Positions 7,928-17,499 of a stretch of DNA of 64,000 nucleotides are shown here, piece by piece; within the stretch, counting starts at the first letter, position 1; each line of letters begins with the position of its first letter. The notes under the pieces were generated by a model. It saw only the letters and a list, made by a program, of their open reading frames with translations. It searched no databases and had not been told where the DNA came from. The DNA is from Arthrobacter sp. DNA4 (GTDB lineage Bacteria; Actinomycetota; Actinomycetes; Actinomycetales; Micrococcaceae): contig NZ_CP101466.1 in NCBI RefSeq assembly GCF_024362385.1, positions 1,054,001-1,118,000 of the forward strand, given 5' to 3'. The position numbers and the translations under genes are program-made.

Positions 7928-9483
7928 CCACCTTCCTGGGAATGCCCGCCCTGCCCGCCTTCGGCTCGGGCAACCTGTTCGCCGGGGAGTCCTTCCCCAC
8001 GGCGGCGCACCGTGAACTGGGCAACGCGCAGTTGCGCGCCAACCTCGGCCATGCCACCCACACCATCCGCGACAAGCGCCAGGCCGTGGTCGCCGAACTG
8101 CCCGACTGGGAACAGCTCCGCGACGCGGGGTCCGCCATCAAGCAGGCGGTGATGGCCAGGCTGCCCGAGCTCCTGGAGGAGTTCGAAACGAACTTCACCG
8201 CACGCGGCGGCGTGATCCACTGGGCCCGCGACGCCCGGGAAGCCAACGAAATCGTGGCCGGACTGGTCCGGGACACCGGCGAAACCGAAGTGGTCAAGAT
8301 CAAGTCCATGGCCACCCAGGAAATCGGGCTCAATGAGTACCTCGAGGAGCAGGGCATCGGGGCCTTCGAAACCGATCTCGCCGAGCTCATCGTCCAGCTG
8401 GACCACGACAAGCCCAGCCACATCCTGGTACCCGCCATCCACAAGAACCGCACCGAAATCCGGGACATCTTCCTCCGCGAAATGCCCGGTGCCGATCCTG
8501 CGCTGACCGACGATCCCTCCGTCCTGGCCATGGCTGCCCGCGAGCACCTGCGCCGGAAGTTCCTCACGGCGAAGGTGGCCGTGTCCGGGGCCAACTTCGC
8601 CCTTGCCGACTCCGGCACCCTGGCAGTCGTGGAATCCGAAGGCAACGGCCGCATGTGCCTCACGCTTCCGGAAACGCTGATCACGGTGATGGGCATCGAG
8701 AAGCTGCTGCCCACCTGGCAGGACCTGGAAGTGTTCATGCAGCTGCTCCCGCGTTCTTCCACCGGGGAGCGGATGAACCCGTACACCTCCCTGTGGACCG
8801 GAGTAACGGAGGGCGACGGGCCGCAGAACGTGCACCTGGTGCTCCTGGACAACGGCCGCAGCGCCGCGCTCGCCGATGAAATGGGCCGCTCCGCCCTGCA
8901 CTGCATCCGCTGCAGCGCCTGCATGAACGTCTGCCCGGTATACGAGCGCACGGGCGGCCACGCCTACGGCTCCACCTACCCGGGCCCCATCGGCGCGATT
9001 CTCTCCCCGCTGCTCACCGGCATCGAGGCGGAGGAAAACAACTCCCTGCCGTACGCCTCCTCCCTCTGCGGTGCCTGCTACGATGCCTGCCCCGTCAAAA
9101 TCAACATCCCGGACATCCTGGTACACCTGCGCAGCGTGGATGTGGACAGCAAGCGCGGAAAGAAGAAGGTCCCCAGCCAGATGGATGTGGGCATGAAAGC
9201 CGCATCCTGGGCTTTGTCCTCGGGCAAACGCCTGGGCCTGGTGGAGAAGGGGCTGCCGCTGGGCCGCCTGGCCGCGGGACCGGACAGGAAGATCACCAAG
9301 CTGCCCGGCATCGCCGCCGGCTGGACCCAAAGCCGCGACATCCCGGCGCCGCCGGCGCAGTCGTTCCGGGACTGGTGGGCCAAAGAACACCGGAACGCCG
9401 GCGGCGCTCCCGGCACGCCTGGCACACCGGAGGCCGGTCCGTCCCGCACGCCGTCCCCAGACACGAAGGAAACCCCGCAATGA
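7924..9483 (+). CDS. lutB: L-lactate utilisation protein B, Fe-S/LUD-domain subunit
   Basis: 519 aa. The N-terminal LUD domain (about 60-300) contains GVIHWARDA and the nucleotide-like loop SGTLAVVESEGNGR. It is followed by two 4Fe-4S motifs starting at residue 327 (CIRCSACMNVCPVY) and 382 (CGACYDACPVKI), and a C-terminal DUF3390-like tail with a proline- and glycine-rich end. It is the electron-transfer core of the LutABC L-lactate oxidation complex. The start at 7924 overlaps the lutA stop; the last codon overlaps the lutC start. Confidence 0.93.
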   Translation: MTTFLGMPALPAFGSGNLFAGESFPTAAHRELGNAQLRANLGHATHTIRDKRQAVVAELPDWEQLRDAGSAIKQAVMARLPELLEEFETNFTARGGVIHWARDAREANEIVAGLVRDTGETEVVKIKSMATQEIGLNEYLEEQGIGAFETDLAELIVQLDHDKPSHILVPAIHKNRTEIRDIFLREMPGADPALTDDPSVLAMAAREHLRRKFLTAKVAVSGANFALADSGTLAVVESEGNGRMCLTLPETLITVMGIEKLLPTWQDLEVFMQLLPRSSTGERMNPYTSLWTGVTEGDGPQNVHLVLLDNGRSAALADEMGRSALHCIRCSACMNVCPVYERTGGHAYGSTYPGPIGAILSPLLTGIEAEENNSLPYASSLCGACYDACPVKINIPDILVHLRSVDVDSKRGKKKVPSQMDVGMKAASWALSSGKRLGLVEKGLPLGRLAAGPDRKITKLPGIAAGWTQSRDIPAPPAQSFRDWWAKEHRNAGGAPGTPGTPEAGPSRTPSPDTKETPQ

Positions 9484-10112
9484 CCGCACGCGAAGACATC
9501 CTCTCCCGGATCAGGGCAGCATTGCAGGACAGCCCGCAGGCGCCGCAGATTCCGCGGGAATACCGGGCAGCATCGGAACTGGACACGGACGCACTGATCG
9601 AGCTCCTGGTGGACCGGCTGGTGGACTACAAGGCGCAGGTGGCGGTGGTTCCGGAAGCAGAGGTGCCCGCACGGATTGCGTCGCTCCTTGACGGGGCGCG
9701 CAGTTTCGTCGTGCCCGAAGGGTTCGACGCCGGGTGGCTGGCAGGAACCGGCGACGACGGCGGGTCCCGCCGCCGCGTCGACTCTCCGGCGGCACCGCTC
9801 AGCGTCGCCGAGCTCGATGGCATTGATGCCGTGGTGACCGGCAGCGCCGTGGCGGTCGCCGAGACGGGAACCATCATCCTGGACGGCAGCGCCAACCAGG
9901 GCCGCCGCGCCATCAGCCTGGTCCCGGACCACCATATCTGCGTGGTGAAGGCCGCCGATATCACCGGGATCCTGCCCGAGGCGCTGGGCCGGATCGACGG
10001 GACCCGGCCCGTCACGATGATCAGCGGGCCGAGTGCCACCAGCGACATCGAGCTCGAACGCGTGGAGGGCGTCCATGGACCGCGCAGGCTTGACGTCATC
10101 ATTGCCCGCTAG
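9480..10112 (+). CDS. lutC: L-lactate utilisation protein C (LUD domain)
   Basis: 210 aa. The N-terminal MTAREDILSRIRAAL and the C-terminal LUD core (VTGSAVAVAETGTIILD, SLVPDHHICVV) are typical of LutC/YkgG. The ATG at 9480 overlaps the lutB stop by four bases, completing a coupled lutABC operon. It would act with LutA and LutB in cytoplasmic or membrane-associated L-lactate oxidation. Only nine bases separate it from ppsR, which suggests the transcript continues. Confidence 0.92.
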   Translation: MTAREDILSRIRAALQDSPQAPQIPREYRAASELDTDALIELLVDRLVDYKAQVAVVPEAEVPARIASLLDGARSFVVPEGFDAGWLAGTGDDGGSRRRVDSPAAPLSVAELDGIDAVVTGSAVAVAETGTIILDGSANQGRRAISLVPDHHICVVKAADITGILPEALGRIDGTRPVTMISGPSATSDIELERVEGVHGPRRLDVIIAR

Positions 10113-10121
10113 AGTCATCCC

Positions 10122-10940
10122 ATGACCACTGCTGCTCTACGGCCTGTCTACTTCCTGTCGGACAGCACCGGCATCACCGCGGAAACCTTGGGGAATACGC
10201 TGCTGACGCAGTTCCCCGTGGACAACTTCGACCGCGTCACCATTCCCTTCATCACCACGGCTGAACAGGCCCGGTCCGTAGTGCGTACCATCGACGGCCT
10301 TGCTGCCACCGGGCCGCAGCCGCTGGTCTTTTCCACCGCCGTCAGCAGCGAAATACGCCAGATCCTGGGCGGCTGCAAGGGCGTCATCGTGGACCTGATC
10401 GGTACGCACGTGGGAGTCCTGGAACAGGCGCTGGGGGCACCGGCCAGCGGCGAACCGGGCCGCGCGCACGGGCTCGGGAACGCCGCGCGCTACCAGTCCC
10501 GGATGGCGGCGGTGGAGTACGCGATGGAGCACGACGACGGGCAGAGCCTGCGTGCGCTGGAGAAGGCCCAAGTGATCCTGGTGGCCCCGTCCCGGTGCGG
10601 CAAGACGCCCACCACCATGTATCTGGCGCTCCAGCACGGGATCTTCGCCGCAAACTTTCCACTGGTGGACGAAGACTTCCAGCACGACGGGCTGCCCAAG
10701 CCGCTGCGGCCTTTCGTGTCGAAGTGTTTCGGCCTGTCCTCCAACCCGTTGCGCCTCAGCCAGATCCGGACCGAACGGCGGCCCAGCTCCCCGTATGCGT
10801 CGCTGCGGCAGTGCGGTTTTGAGCTGCGCAGCGCCGAGCAGCTGTACGTCTCGCACCGCATTCCGTACCTGAACTCGGCCACCGTCTCCGTGGAGGAGAT
10901 GGCGGCCACCATCCTGCAGCGGATGAACCTCAAGCACTAG
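10122..10940 (+). CDS. ppsR: PEP synthase regulatory protein (bifunctional kinase/pyrophosphorylase)
   Basis: 272 aa, the full length of the DUF299/PpsR family. The N-terminus (VYFLSDSTGITAETLG) and the P-loop at residues 155-165 (APSRCGKTPTT) are family hallmarks. In Escherichia, PpsR phosphorylates a threonine beside the catalytic histidine of PEP synthase in an ADP-dependent way and removes it by phosphorolysis. The target gene ppsA lies 146 bases downstream. It is likely co-transcribed at least partly with lutABC, tying PEP formation to lactate use. Confidence 0.93.
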   Translation: MTTAALRPVYFLSDSTGITAETLGNTLLTQFPVDNFDRVTIPFITTAEQARSVVRTIDGLAATGPQPLVFSTAVSSEIRQILGGCKGVIVDLIGTHVGVLEQALGAPASGEPGRAHGLGNAARYQSRMAAVEYAMEHDDGQSLRALEKAQVILVAPSRCGKTPTTMYLALQHGIFAANFPLVDEDFQHDGLPKPLRPFVSKCFGLSSNPLRLSQIRTERRPSSPYASLRQCGFELRSAEQLYVSHRIPYLNSATVSVEEMAATILQRMNLKH

Positions 10941-11086
10941 CCCGGAATTTCACAAACGTGGCGTAGCGCACATCATGTGGAAAGTCCGCTGAAGACCTGA
11001 AACTGTTAGCTGGATCTTTCTTCCGGTAAGCACTACCGTGCGCGGCCGGCGATGCCTACGCCACCCTCTGCAAAGGAGCAGTAAAC

Positions 11087-13498
11087 ATGACGACTGACGT
11101 TCTGTGGTTCTCTGAACTTGGACTCAAGGACCTGGACAAGGTGGGCGGCAAGAACGCCTCCCTGGGCGAGATGGTGCAGAACCTGACCTCGGCCGGCGTC
11201 CAGGTTCCGGACGGGTTCGCCACCACGGCGGACGCGTACCGCAGGTTCCTGTCCGATTCCGGCCTGGACCAGAAGATTGCCGACCGGCTGGTGGGACTGG
11301 ACACGGATGACGTGACGGCCCTGGCCGCCGCCGGCCAGGAAATCCGCTCCCTGGTCCGCGATACCCCCTTCCTGCCGGACTTCGAGGCGCAGGTCCGCGA
11401 GGCGTACCAGCAGCTGGTGGACAAGCACGCCGGCTCCGCCGACCTGTCCTGGGCGGTACGGTCCAGCGCCACCGCGGAGGACCTTCCCGATGCCTCCTTC
11501 GCCGGGCAGCAGGAAACCTTCCTGAACGTCCGCGGGATCGAGAACATCCTGCAGGCCATCAAGGACGTCTTCGCCTCCCTCTACAACGACCGCGCCATCG
11601 CCTACCGCGTGCACCACAAGTTCGAGCACGCCGAGGTGGCACTGTCCGCCGGCATCCAGCGCATGGTGCGTTCCGACGTCGGTGCGTCCGGTGTCATGTT
11701 CACCATGGACACCGAGTCCGGCTTCCAGGACGCCGTGTTCGTCACCTCCTCCTACGGCCTGGGCGAAGCCGTCGTGCAGGGTGCCGTGAACCCGGACGAG
11801 TTCTACGTCTACAAACCCGCCCTGGAGGCCGGCCGCCCGGCGATCCTCAAGCGCGGCCTGGGCGAGAAGGCCCTGCAGATGACGTACACCAACAGCAGCG
11901 AAATCGGCCGCACCATCGATTTCGTCCCGGTGGAGGACTCCCTGCGCTCGCGCTTCAGCCTGACGGACGACGACGTGGAGCAGCTTGCACGCCACGCCGT
12001 CGCCATCGAGAAGCACTACGGCCGTCCCATGGACATTGAGTGGGGCAAGGACGGGATCGACGGCGGCCTGTACATCCTGCAGGCACGTCCGGAAACCGTG
12101 CAGTCCCGCCGGGCCCCCGGCAGCATGAGCCGGTTCCGCCTGAACGAAAGCGGGCCCGTGCTGGTGGAAGGCCGCGCCATCGGCCAGCGGATCGGCGCCG
12201 GCAAGGTCCGGATCCTCACCGCCATCGACCAGATGGCCTCCTTCCAGACCGGCGACGTCCTGGTGGCCGACATGACGGACCCCGACTGGGAACCCATCAT
12301 GAAGCGGGCCTCCGCCATCGTCACCAACCGCGGCGGCCGTACCTGCCACGCCGCCATCATCGCCCGCGAACTGGGGATTCCCGCCGTCGTGGGCACCGGC
12401 AACGCCACTGACTCGCTGTCCGATGGCCAGGAGGTCACTGTCTCCTGCGCCGACGGCGAGACCGGCACCATCTACCAGGGCCTGCTGGACTTCAGTGTTG
12501 AGGAAACCGGCATCACCCAGATGCCTGAGGCGCCGGTGAAGGTCATGATGAACGTCGGCACCCCGGAGCAGGCCTTCACCTTCGCCCAGCTGCCCAACCA
12601 CGGCGTGGGCCTGGCGCGGCTGGAGTTCATCATCAACCGGCAGATCGGCATCCACCCCAAGGCCCTGCTGAACCTGGACAGCCAGCCCGAGGACGTGGCC
12701 GCCGAGATCCGTGAGCGGATCAGCGCCTACGACAGCCCCCGCGACTACTACATCAAGCGGCTGGCCGAAGGCGTGGCCACGATCGCTGCGGCGTTCGCGC
12801 CGGAACCGGTGATCGTGCGCATGTCCGACTTCAAGTCCAACGAGTACGCCAACCTGATCGGTGGGCCGGTCTACGAGCCGCACGAAGAGAACCCGATGAT
12901 CGGCTTCCGCGGCGCGTCCCGCTACCTGGAGCCGTCCTTCCGGGACTGCTTCGACCTCGAGTGCGAGGCCCTGTCCTTTGTCCGCAACGAGATGGGCCTG
13001 ACCAACGTCAAGCTGATGATCCCGTTCGTGCGGACCCTGGACGAGGCGCAGGGCGTCATCGAACTGCTCGCTGAGAACGGCCTGCGCCGCGGCGAAAACG
13101 GCCTCGAAGTGATCATGATGTGCGAGCTGCCCTCCAACGCGCTGCTTGCCGACGAGTTCCTGGAATACTTCGACGGCTTCTCCATCGGCTCCAACGACAT
13201 GACCCAGCTGACCCTGGGCCTGGACCGCGACTCGGCCATCGTGGCCAACAGCTTCGATGAGCGGGACGCCGCCGTGAAGAAGCTGCTCAGCATGGCCATC
13301 AAGGCCTGCCGGGCCCGGGAAAAGTACGTGGGCATCTGCGGCCAGGGCCCCAGCGACCACCCGGACTTCGCCGAGTGGCTGGTGAAGGAAGGCGTCAATT
13401 CCGTCTCGCTGAACCCGGACACCGTGGTGGACACCTGGATCCGGCTCGCCGGGGCGTCGGAGGAGACGCCGAACGTCGCCGCGGCTGCCGGCGTATAG
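11087..13498 (+). CDS. ppsA: Phosphoenolpyruvate synthase (pyruvate, water dikinase)
   Basis: 803 aa. Converts pyruvate + ATP + water to PEP + AMP + phosphate. In order: the N-terminal ATP-grasp domain ([11 protein letters not shown] near 18, [20 protein letters not shown] near 125), the phosphohistidine domain with [14 protein letters not shown] and catalytic His421, and the C-terminal PEP/pyruvate barrel with GICGQGPSD and Cys751. Both residue numbers coincide with those of the Escherichia enzyme. The threonine two residues before His421 is the expected PpsR target. AAAGGAG precedes the ATG. The neighbours (lut genes, ppsR) point to gluconeogenesis from lactate. Confidence 0.95.
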   Translation: MTTDVLWFSELGLKDLDKVGGKNASLGEMVQNLTSAGVQVPDGFATTADAYRRFLSDSGLDQKIADRLVGLDTDDVTALAAAGQEIRSLVRDTPFLPDFEAQVREAYQQLVDKHAGSADLSWAVRSSATAEDLPDASFAGQQETFLNVRGIENILQAIKDVFASLYNDRAIAYRVHHKFEHAEVALSAGIQRMVRSDVGASGVMFTMDTESGFQDAVFVTSSYGLGEAVVQGAVNPDEFYVYKPALEAGRPAILKRGLGEKALQMTYTNSSEIGRTIDFVPVEDSLRSRFSLTDDDVEQLARHAVAIEKHYGRPMDIEWGKDGIDGGLYILQARPETVQSRRAPGSMSRFRLNESGPVLVEGRAIGQRIGAGKVRILTAIDQMASFQTGDVLVADMTDPDWEPIMKRASAIVTNRGGRTCHAAIIARELGIPAVVGTGNATDSLSDGQEVTVSCADGETGTIYQGLLDFSVEETGITQMPEAPVKVMMNVGTPEQAFTFAQLPNHGVGLARLEFIINRQIGIHPKALLNLDSQPEDVAAEIRERISAYDSPRDYYIKRLAEGVATIAAAFAPEPVIVRMSDFKSNEYANLIGGPVYEPHEENPMIGFRGASRYLEPSFRDCFDLECEALSFVRNEMGLTNVKLMIPFVRTLDEAQGVIELLAENGLRRGENGLEVIMMCELPSNALLADEFLEYFDGFSIGSNDMTQLTLGLDRDSAIVANSFDERDAAVKKLLSMAIKACRAREKYVGICGQGPSDHPDFAEWLVKEGVNSVSLNPDTVVDTWIRLAGASEETPNVAAAAGV

Positions 13499-13508
13499 CG
13501 GGTAGGCC

Positions 13509-13534
13509 CCTTACCCCTGGGCCTTACCCCTGGG
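13509..13534. repeat. 13-bp tandem duplication at converging gene ends
   Basis: CCTTACCCCTGGG occurs twice head-to-tail (13509-13521 and 13522-13534). The second copy contains the stop codon of the minus-strand gene (TAA read from 13526-13524); the first copy repeats that stop just beyond it. It lies between the convergent ppsA and SnoaL-like genes. No function is evident. Confidence 0.7.
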
Positions 13535-13958
13535 CCGGCTCGGGCAGCAGCCCGAGCTGGCCCAGGAGTTCCATCTGGTCGAAGTAGGCGTGGTGCGAGG
13601 TAACCACGCGGTCCTTCACCGTAGCGACGTCGCAGCTCCTGACCCTGAGCTGTCTTCCGGTGGGCGGCAGCGTACCGCCGGTGGGCAGGCTCAGCTGCCC
13701 GGTGTTCGTGCCAACGACGAAGCCTTCGACGACGGCCACGTCCCCGGCCTCATGCGTGGCAGTCCGTTCGTACCTGACGTCCGGCATCGCTTCCCAGAAG
13801 TGTGAGTAATAGTCCGTGATGGCTTGTCGGCCGGTGATCGCGTCCTGGTCCGGGGTGCGGACCACGGCGTCCACGGCGTAACAGCCCGCCAGCGTTTCCC
13901 TGTCCTTTGCGTCCATGGCCGCCATCAGCCGGTCCATGACGTCGCGTGCCTGTCCCAT
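13524..13958 (-). CDS. SnoaL-like / nuclear transport factor 2 family protein, 144 aa
   Basis: A small alpha+beta cone-fold protein. DRLMAAMDAKDRETLAGCYA, then TGRQAITDYYSHFWEAMPDV, is the SnoaL pattern for the helices that close the cavity. It may bind or isomerise a small molecule; the substrate is unknown. The start is put at 13958 because GGAGG lies five bases upstream of that ATG; the frame continues 5' to 14006 without a better site. It is divergent from the LuxR gene and convergent with ppsA. Confidence 0.78.
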   Translation of the reverse strand: MGQARDVMDRLMAAMDAKDRETLAGCYAVDAVVRTPDQDAITGRQAITDYYSHFWEAMPDVRYERTATHEAGDVAVVEGFVVGTNTGQLSLPTGGTLPPTGRQLRVRSCDVATVKDRVVTSHHAYFDQMELLGQLGLLPEPAQG

Positions 13959-14043
13959 TACAGCCTCCATTGATGTGCCGGCGCCGGGCCCGGTGCCCGC
14001 GTCCACGAAGGAAACGTACGACGGCGGAACGCACCGTTGCGAT

Positions 14044-14092
14044 CCCCCCGCCGGGGGGTTCGGGTCACACCGGAAACCCCCAATTCAGGGGA
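14044..14092. promoter_or_regulatory. G/C-run inverted repeats upstream of the LuxR-type gene
   Basis: CCCCCCGCCGGGGGG (14044-14058) is an inverted repeat with a three-base centre. ACCCCCAATTCAGGGGAT begins at 14076 and gives CCCC-N6-GGGG. Both lie in the 168-base region between the SnoaL-like gene and the LuxR regulator. They could be binding sites for that regulator, or secondary structure in its leader. There is no direct evidence for either. Confidence 0.4.
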
Positions 14093-14126
14093 TTGCGGCG
14101 CTGGCCGCCGCGACGATACTGGAGGT

Positions 14127-15176
14127 ATGTGGGAGGAGCGCGCGGAGCGTGCCCGGCGTGACATCGCCGCCATGGCCGCAGGCGGGATGGACCTGGCCGG
14201 CCTCTACGCGGCGGCGCTGGCCGTCGTGCAGCGGGAAGTGCCGTTCGAGCAGGGCTGCTGGGCCGCCGTCGACCCCGACTCCATGGTGATGACCTCCATC
14301 ACCAACTGGCAGCCGTGGCCGGTGGCCAGCCACCAGTTCGAGGAATATTTCCTGCGCTTTGCCCAGTCCGAGTACACCGGCCGGGAGCCGAACACTTTCG
14401 TGGAACTGCTGCGGCGTCCCCGCCCCATCGCCAGGATTTCGGACGCGCCGCACCGGGAGGTGGTGCGCAGTGTCCGGATCAACGATCTGCTCAAGCCCCT
14501 GGGCCTGGAACATGAGCTGCGTGCCGCCTTCCGTGTGGACGAGGCGTGCTGGGGAGTGGGCAGCATCTTCCGGGAAGGCGGCCGCGACTTCACCGACCGC
14601 GAGGTGGAATTCCTGGGCGCGGTATCCGCCACCCTGGCTGCGGCGACCAGGGCGGCCGTCCGCGTGGCGCACCCCGCCGGGCCTGCCGCCGTCGGGCCCG
14701 TCATTGTCCTTGCCGGGCTGCACGGGGACCTGCGTGCAGCCACGCCCGCGGCTGCGTCCTGGCTGGCCGCGGTGGAGGACGCGGCGCCCGGCCGCTTCAG
14801 CCAGACGCTCCTTTGGGTGGTGGCGCAGGCGCACGCCGCAGCATCCGGGACGGCGCGGGCGAGGATGCGCGACGCCGGGAACAGCTGGGTGGTGCTGCAG
14901 GCCAGCCGCTTGATCACCGGCGATGACCCGGAGCAGATGGTGGTGACCGTGGAACCTGCCACCACCCATGAACTCGCCAGCCTGCTGCTGATGGCGTACG
15001 GCGTCACGGCACGGGAGCGGGACGTCTGCCTGGAGGTGCTGTCGGGCGGTTCCACCGCGGAGATTGCCGGGCACCTCTTTATCTCCCCGCATACCGTGCA
15101 CGACCACCTGAAATCGGTCTTCGAAAAGGTGGGCGTCGGCAGCCGGGGCGAGCTGGTGGCGCGGCTCGTGGCGTGA
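14127..15176 (+). CDS. LuxR-type transcriptional regulator, 349 aa
   Basis: The C-terminal LuxR/FixJ helix-turn-helix is clear (LTARERDVCLEVL-like VTARERDVCLEVL, then GGSTAEIAGHLFISPHTVHD and HLKSVFEKVGVGSRGELVA). The N-terminal 200 residues look like a GAF-type sensory region (QREVPFEQGCWAAVDPDSM), as in many actinobacterial regulators that lack a receiver domain. The ATG at 14127 has GGAGG only one base away, which is unusually close. A later start at Met20 is possible but loses conserved-looking sequence. The CPBP protease gene follows after 15 bases. Confidence 0.82.
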   Translation: MWEERAERARRDIAAMAAGGMDLAGLYAAALAVVQREVPFEQGCWAAVDPDSMVMTSITNWQPWPVASHQFEEYFLRFAQSEYTGREPNTFVELLRRPRPIARISDAPHREVVRSVRINDLLKPLGLEHELRAAFRVDEACWGVGSIFREGGRDFTDREVEFLGAVSATLAAATRAAVRVAHPAGPAAVGPVIVLAGLHGDLRAATPAAASWLAAVEDAAPGRFSQTLLWVVAQAHAAASGTARARMRDAGNSWVVLQASRLITGDDPEQMVVTVEPATTHELASLLLMAYGVTARERDVCLEVLSGGSTAEIAGHLFISPHTVHDHLKSVFEKVGVGSRGELVARLVA

Positions 15177-15191
15177 GGGAAGGGAGGACAC

Positions 15192-16109
15192 ATGCATGCG
15201 CTGGCGGATTCCATGCGCAGGCACCCGTTGCCGTGGTACTTCGCCGTGACCTTCCTCCTGTCCTGGGGAGCCATCGTGACGGCCGTATGGATGGTCACCG
15301 GCGGCCTGTCGCCCACACCCGAACAGTTCCAGCGCACCATCCCCGCTACGGTGCTTACCATGCTGCTGGGGCCCGCGGTGGCAGGCCTGGTCCTGACAGG
15401 AATCGTGTCGGGACGGGAAGGGTACCGGGAGCTTTGGGCGCGGCTGCGGATCTGGCGGGTCGAGGGGCGCTGGTACCTCTTCGCCCTGCTGGCCGCTCCC
15501 GTGACGCTGGCCGCACCCGTGCTGGTGCTCTGGATATCGTCCCTGGATTATGCGCCGCGGATTGCCACGGAGCCGGACCGGGGCGGGACACTCGTTACGG
15601 GAGTGGTGCTGGGGCTGGTGGTCGGGCTTTTCGAGGAGATCGGGTGGACCGGGTTCGCCATTCCGAGGGCCCGGCAGCATTACAGCGTTCTCTGGACGGG
15701 GGTCCTGGTGGGGGTGCTGTGGGGCGCCTGGCACTTCTTCGTGAACTACTGGGGTGGTGGCGGGACGAACGGCGGAGTGCCGCTGGCGGTCTTCATGCCG
15801 CTGTGGGTTGCCGGTGTCCTGGCCGGTCAGCTGACGGCCTACCGGGTCCTCATGGTCTGGGTCTACGAGCACACGGGGAGCGTGTTCGTGGCGGCCGTGA
15901 TGCACGCCAGCCTGGCGGCATTCCAGTTCATCCTCAACCCGCTGGCACCGGGAGTTCCCCAACAGGTCTACCCGTGGGGGCAGGCGGCCACCATGTGGCT
16001 GCTGGTTGCCGCCGTGGCCCTGACAAGCCGGGGCGAGATGACGGGTCCGCGGCGGTTCCTGCCGATTCACGTCCGGTCCCGGCACCGGCCGCCGCGCCGG
16101 CGGAGGTAG
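15192..16109 (+). CDS. CPBP-family intramembrane glutamic protease, 305 aa
   Basis: A polytopic membrane protein with about eight helices. The CPBP (Abi/Rce1-like) motifs are present: LFEEIGWTGFAIPRA with E148-E149, VLWGAWHFF with H181, and AVMHASLAAFQ with a further His. These residues form the active site of Rce1-type proteases. The substrate is unknown. It lies 15 bases after the LuxR gene and has AGGGAGG upstream, so the two are probably co-transcribed. Its stop is one base from the stop of the convergent gene at 16111. Confidence 0.85.
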   Translation: MHALADSMRRHPLPWYFAVTFLLSWGAIVTAVWMVTGGLSPTPEQFQRTIPATVLTMLLGPAVAGLVLTGIVSGREGYRELWARLRIWRVEGRWYLFALLAAPVTLAAPVLVLWISSLDYAPRIATEPDRGGTLVTGVVLGLVVGLFEEIGWTGFAIPRARQHYSVLWTGVLVGVLWGAWHFFVNYWGGGGTNGGVPLAVFMPLWVAGVLAGQLTAYRVLMVWVYEHTGSVFVAAVMHASLAAFQFILNPLAPGVPQQVYPWGQAATMWLLVAAVALTSRGEMTGPRRFLPIHVRSRHRPPRRRR

Positions 16110-16110
16110 C

Positions 16111-16848
16111 TTACGGGGTCCTGCGGGTGGTGGCGGGAAGATGCTGCGCGGGATCGAACCGGTCGAAGGACGAGGCGCCAATCACGAAGATGCCGCGCTG
16201 GGGGATCCAGAAATCACCCAGCCTGGTCTGCACGGTGAGTGGCTGCGGGGTGCCGAGGTCCTCGCCGCCGAGGGTTGCCGTGCTGCGGGAGATGAACCAC
16301 ATGCGCCGGGGTTTGGCCCGGAAGCCCTGTTTGTTGGGAACACTGCCCGTCAGTCCGAGGTGTCCAGCGCTGAGCATGGGGCCTGCGGCGGAACCCATCG
16401 ACTTCAGGAATGCCTTGTTGGACAAAAGCTTGTTCGGCAGCGCCGTCATCACCGCGCTCATAGCAGCGGTGATGGGCGTCGACCCGAGTTCCACGTTCCA
16501 GGTGAGGTTCACTTCCTGGCCGATGGTCACGGTGAAGGACGTGTCGCCGGTCCAGTCGACGCCGACGTCGCACTGGACGGCATCAGTGAGGCCGGCGCTG
16601 AAATAGCGGGCGCAGGAAACATCCGGTGCTGCGTTCGCGTAAATGGTCCAGGAACCGGAGGGCTGGCGCAGCCAGACCGAGGTGTAGCCCGGCCCCACGC
16701 TGGTCACGGGGAAGCGACGCATGGCCAGGACATGGCCGGTGCTGAACGTCAGCCCCATCACGCCGTACCCGGAGAACCGTTCGTCGTCGCCGGGACTGAG
16801 CGTGGCGTGGTGTTCCGCTTCGAGGGCCCGCGTCCGGATGGTCTTCAT
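16111..16848 (-). CDS. Hypothetical protein, 245 aa
   Basis: No family recognised. Start at ATG 16848 (MKTIRTRALEAEHHATLSPG) with GGAGG nine bases upstream. A Met six codons earlier lacks a site. It is beta-rich with an internal hydrophobic helical patch (STPITAAMSAVMTALPNKLL), several Trp, and two cysteines around VSCARYF and AVQCDVG. The second half ends in RGIFVIGASSFDRFDPAQHLP. No signal peptide or clear membrane span. It is convergent with the CPBP protease gene. I assign no function. Confidence 0.65.
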   Translation of the reverse strand: MKTIRTRALEAEHHATLSPGDDERFSGYGVMGLTFSTGHVLAMRRFPVTSVGPGYTSVWLRQPSGSWTIYANAAPDVSCARYFSAGLTDAVQCDVGVDWTGDTSFTVTIGQEVNLTWNVELGSTPITAAMSAVMTALPNKLLSNKAFLKSMGSAAGPMLSAGHLGLTGSVPNKQGFRAKPRRMWFISRSTATLGGEDLGTPQPLTVQTRLGDFWIPQRGIFVIGASSFDRFDPAQHLPATTRRTP

Positions 16849-16938
16849 GGCTTTTCGCCTCCGCATGGATGGTGGGCTGAGTTTACGCCCGGCCCCGCTC
16901 GGCTACAACGGACTGCGCTGACGGGCCGGGGACGCCGC

Positions 16939-17445
16939 TCAGCCCGCGTTCGCCTCCGCCATGATCTGCTCGCGCAGGATGTCCGCATGGCCGCAGTGCT
17001 GCGCCAGTTCGCGAAGCATATGGAGGTAGACCCAGCGCAGCGGCACAGGTCCCCGCCGGTTTCCTGTCACCAGGTCATCCAGGCCAAGAGGGGCGGCAGC
17101 GGCCCGGGAGACGGCGCAGGCCTCCCGGTGGGCCGCGCGGACGGAGGCGACGGTATCGTCGTCGTCCAGGATGAATGATTCGTCCGGGGTGGCCGGAATG
17201 CCGATCTCCCTGCGCGGACGTCCGGTAAAGGCCTCATCGAACCAGACCTTTTCGACGAAGGTGGCATGCTTCACCAGCCCCAAAAGGGTGGTCCGGGACG
17301 GAACCAGCCGGCGCCTGGCCTGCTCCTCGGTCAGCCCGTCCAGGCACTCATCCAGCGCAGCCCGGTGCTCGTCCAGGAAGAACTCGAACTGGACGCGCTC
17401 AGGTTCGTAAATGACGTCATCCATGGAATGGGAATGGGGTGCCAT
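16939..17445 (-). CDS. DinB-family (DUF664) protein, 168 aa
   Basis: A four-helix-bundle DinB/mini-circle-type protein. The metal-binding histidine pattern is visible: LLGLVKHATFVEKVWF near residue 57, and LRELAQHCGHADILREQ near the C-terminus. The family includes thiol-dependent S-transferases that use bacillithiol or mycothiol, so a mycothiol-dependent transferase is possible in this lineage; that is inference. The upstream bases give a modest GGTAGGG site before the ATG at 17445. Confidence 0.85.
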   Translation of the reverse strand: MAPHSHSMDDVIYEPERVQFEFFLDEHRAALDECLDGLTEEQARRRLVPSRTTLLGLVKHATFVEKVWFDEAFTGRPRREIGIPATPDESFILDDDDTVASVRAAHREACAVSRAAAAPLGLDDLVTGNRRGPVPLRWVYLHMLRELAQHCGHADILREQIMAEANAG

Positions 17446-17499
17446 ACGCAGACCCTACCAAGCAGGGGGGATGCCGCCGTGGCCCGACTAATCCGCGCT

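Noticed and set aside
11033..13360. 775-codon minus-strand frame opposite ppsA
   Set aside because: Antisense of ppsA with the Gly/His/Val-rich composition typical of shadow frames.
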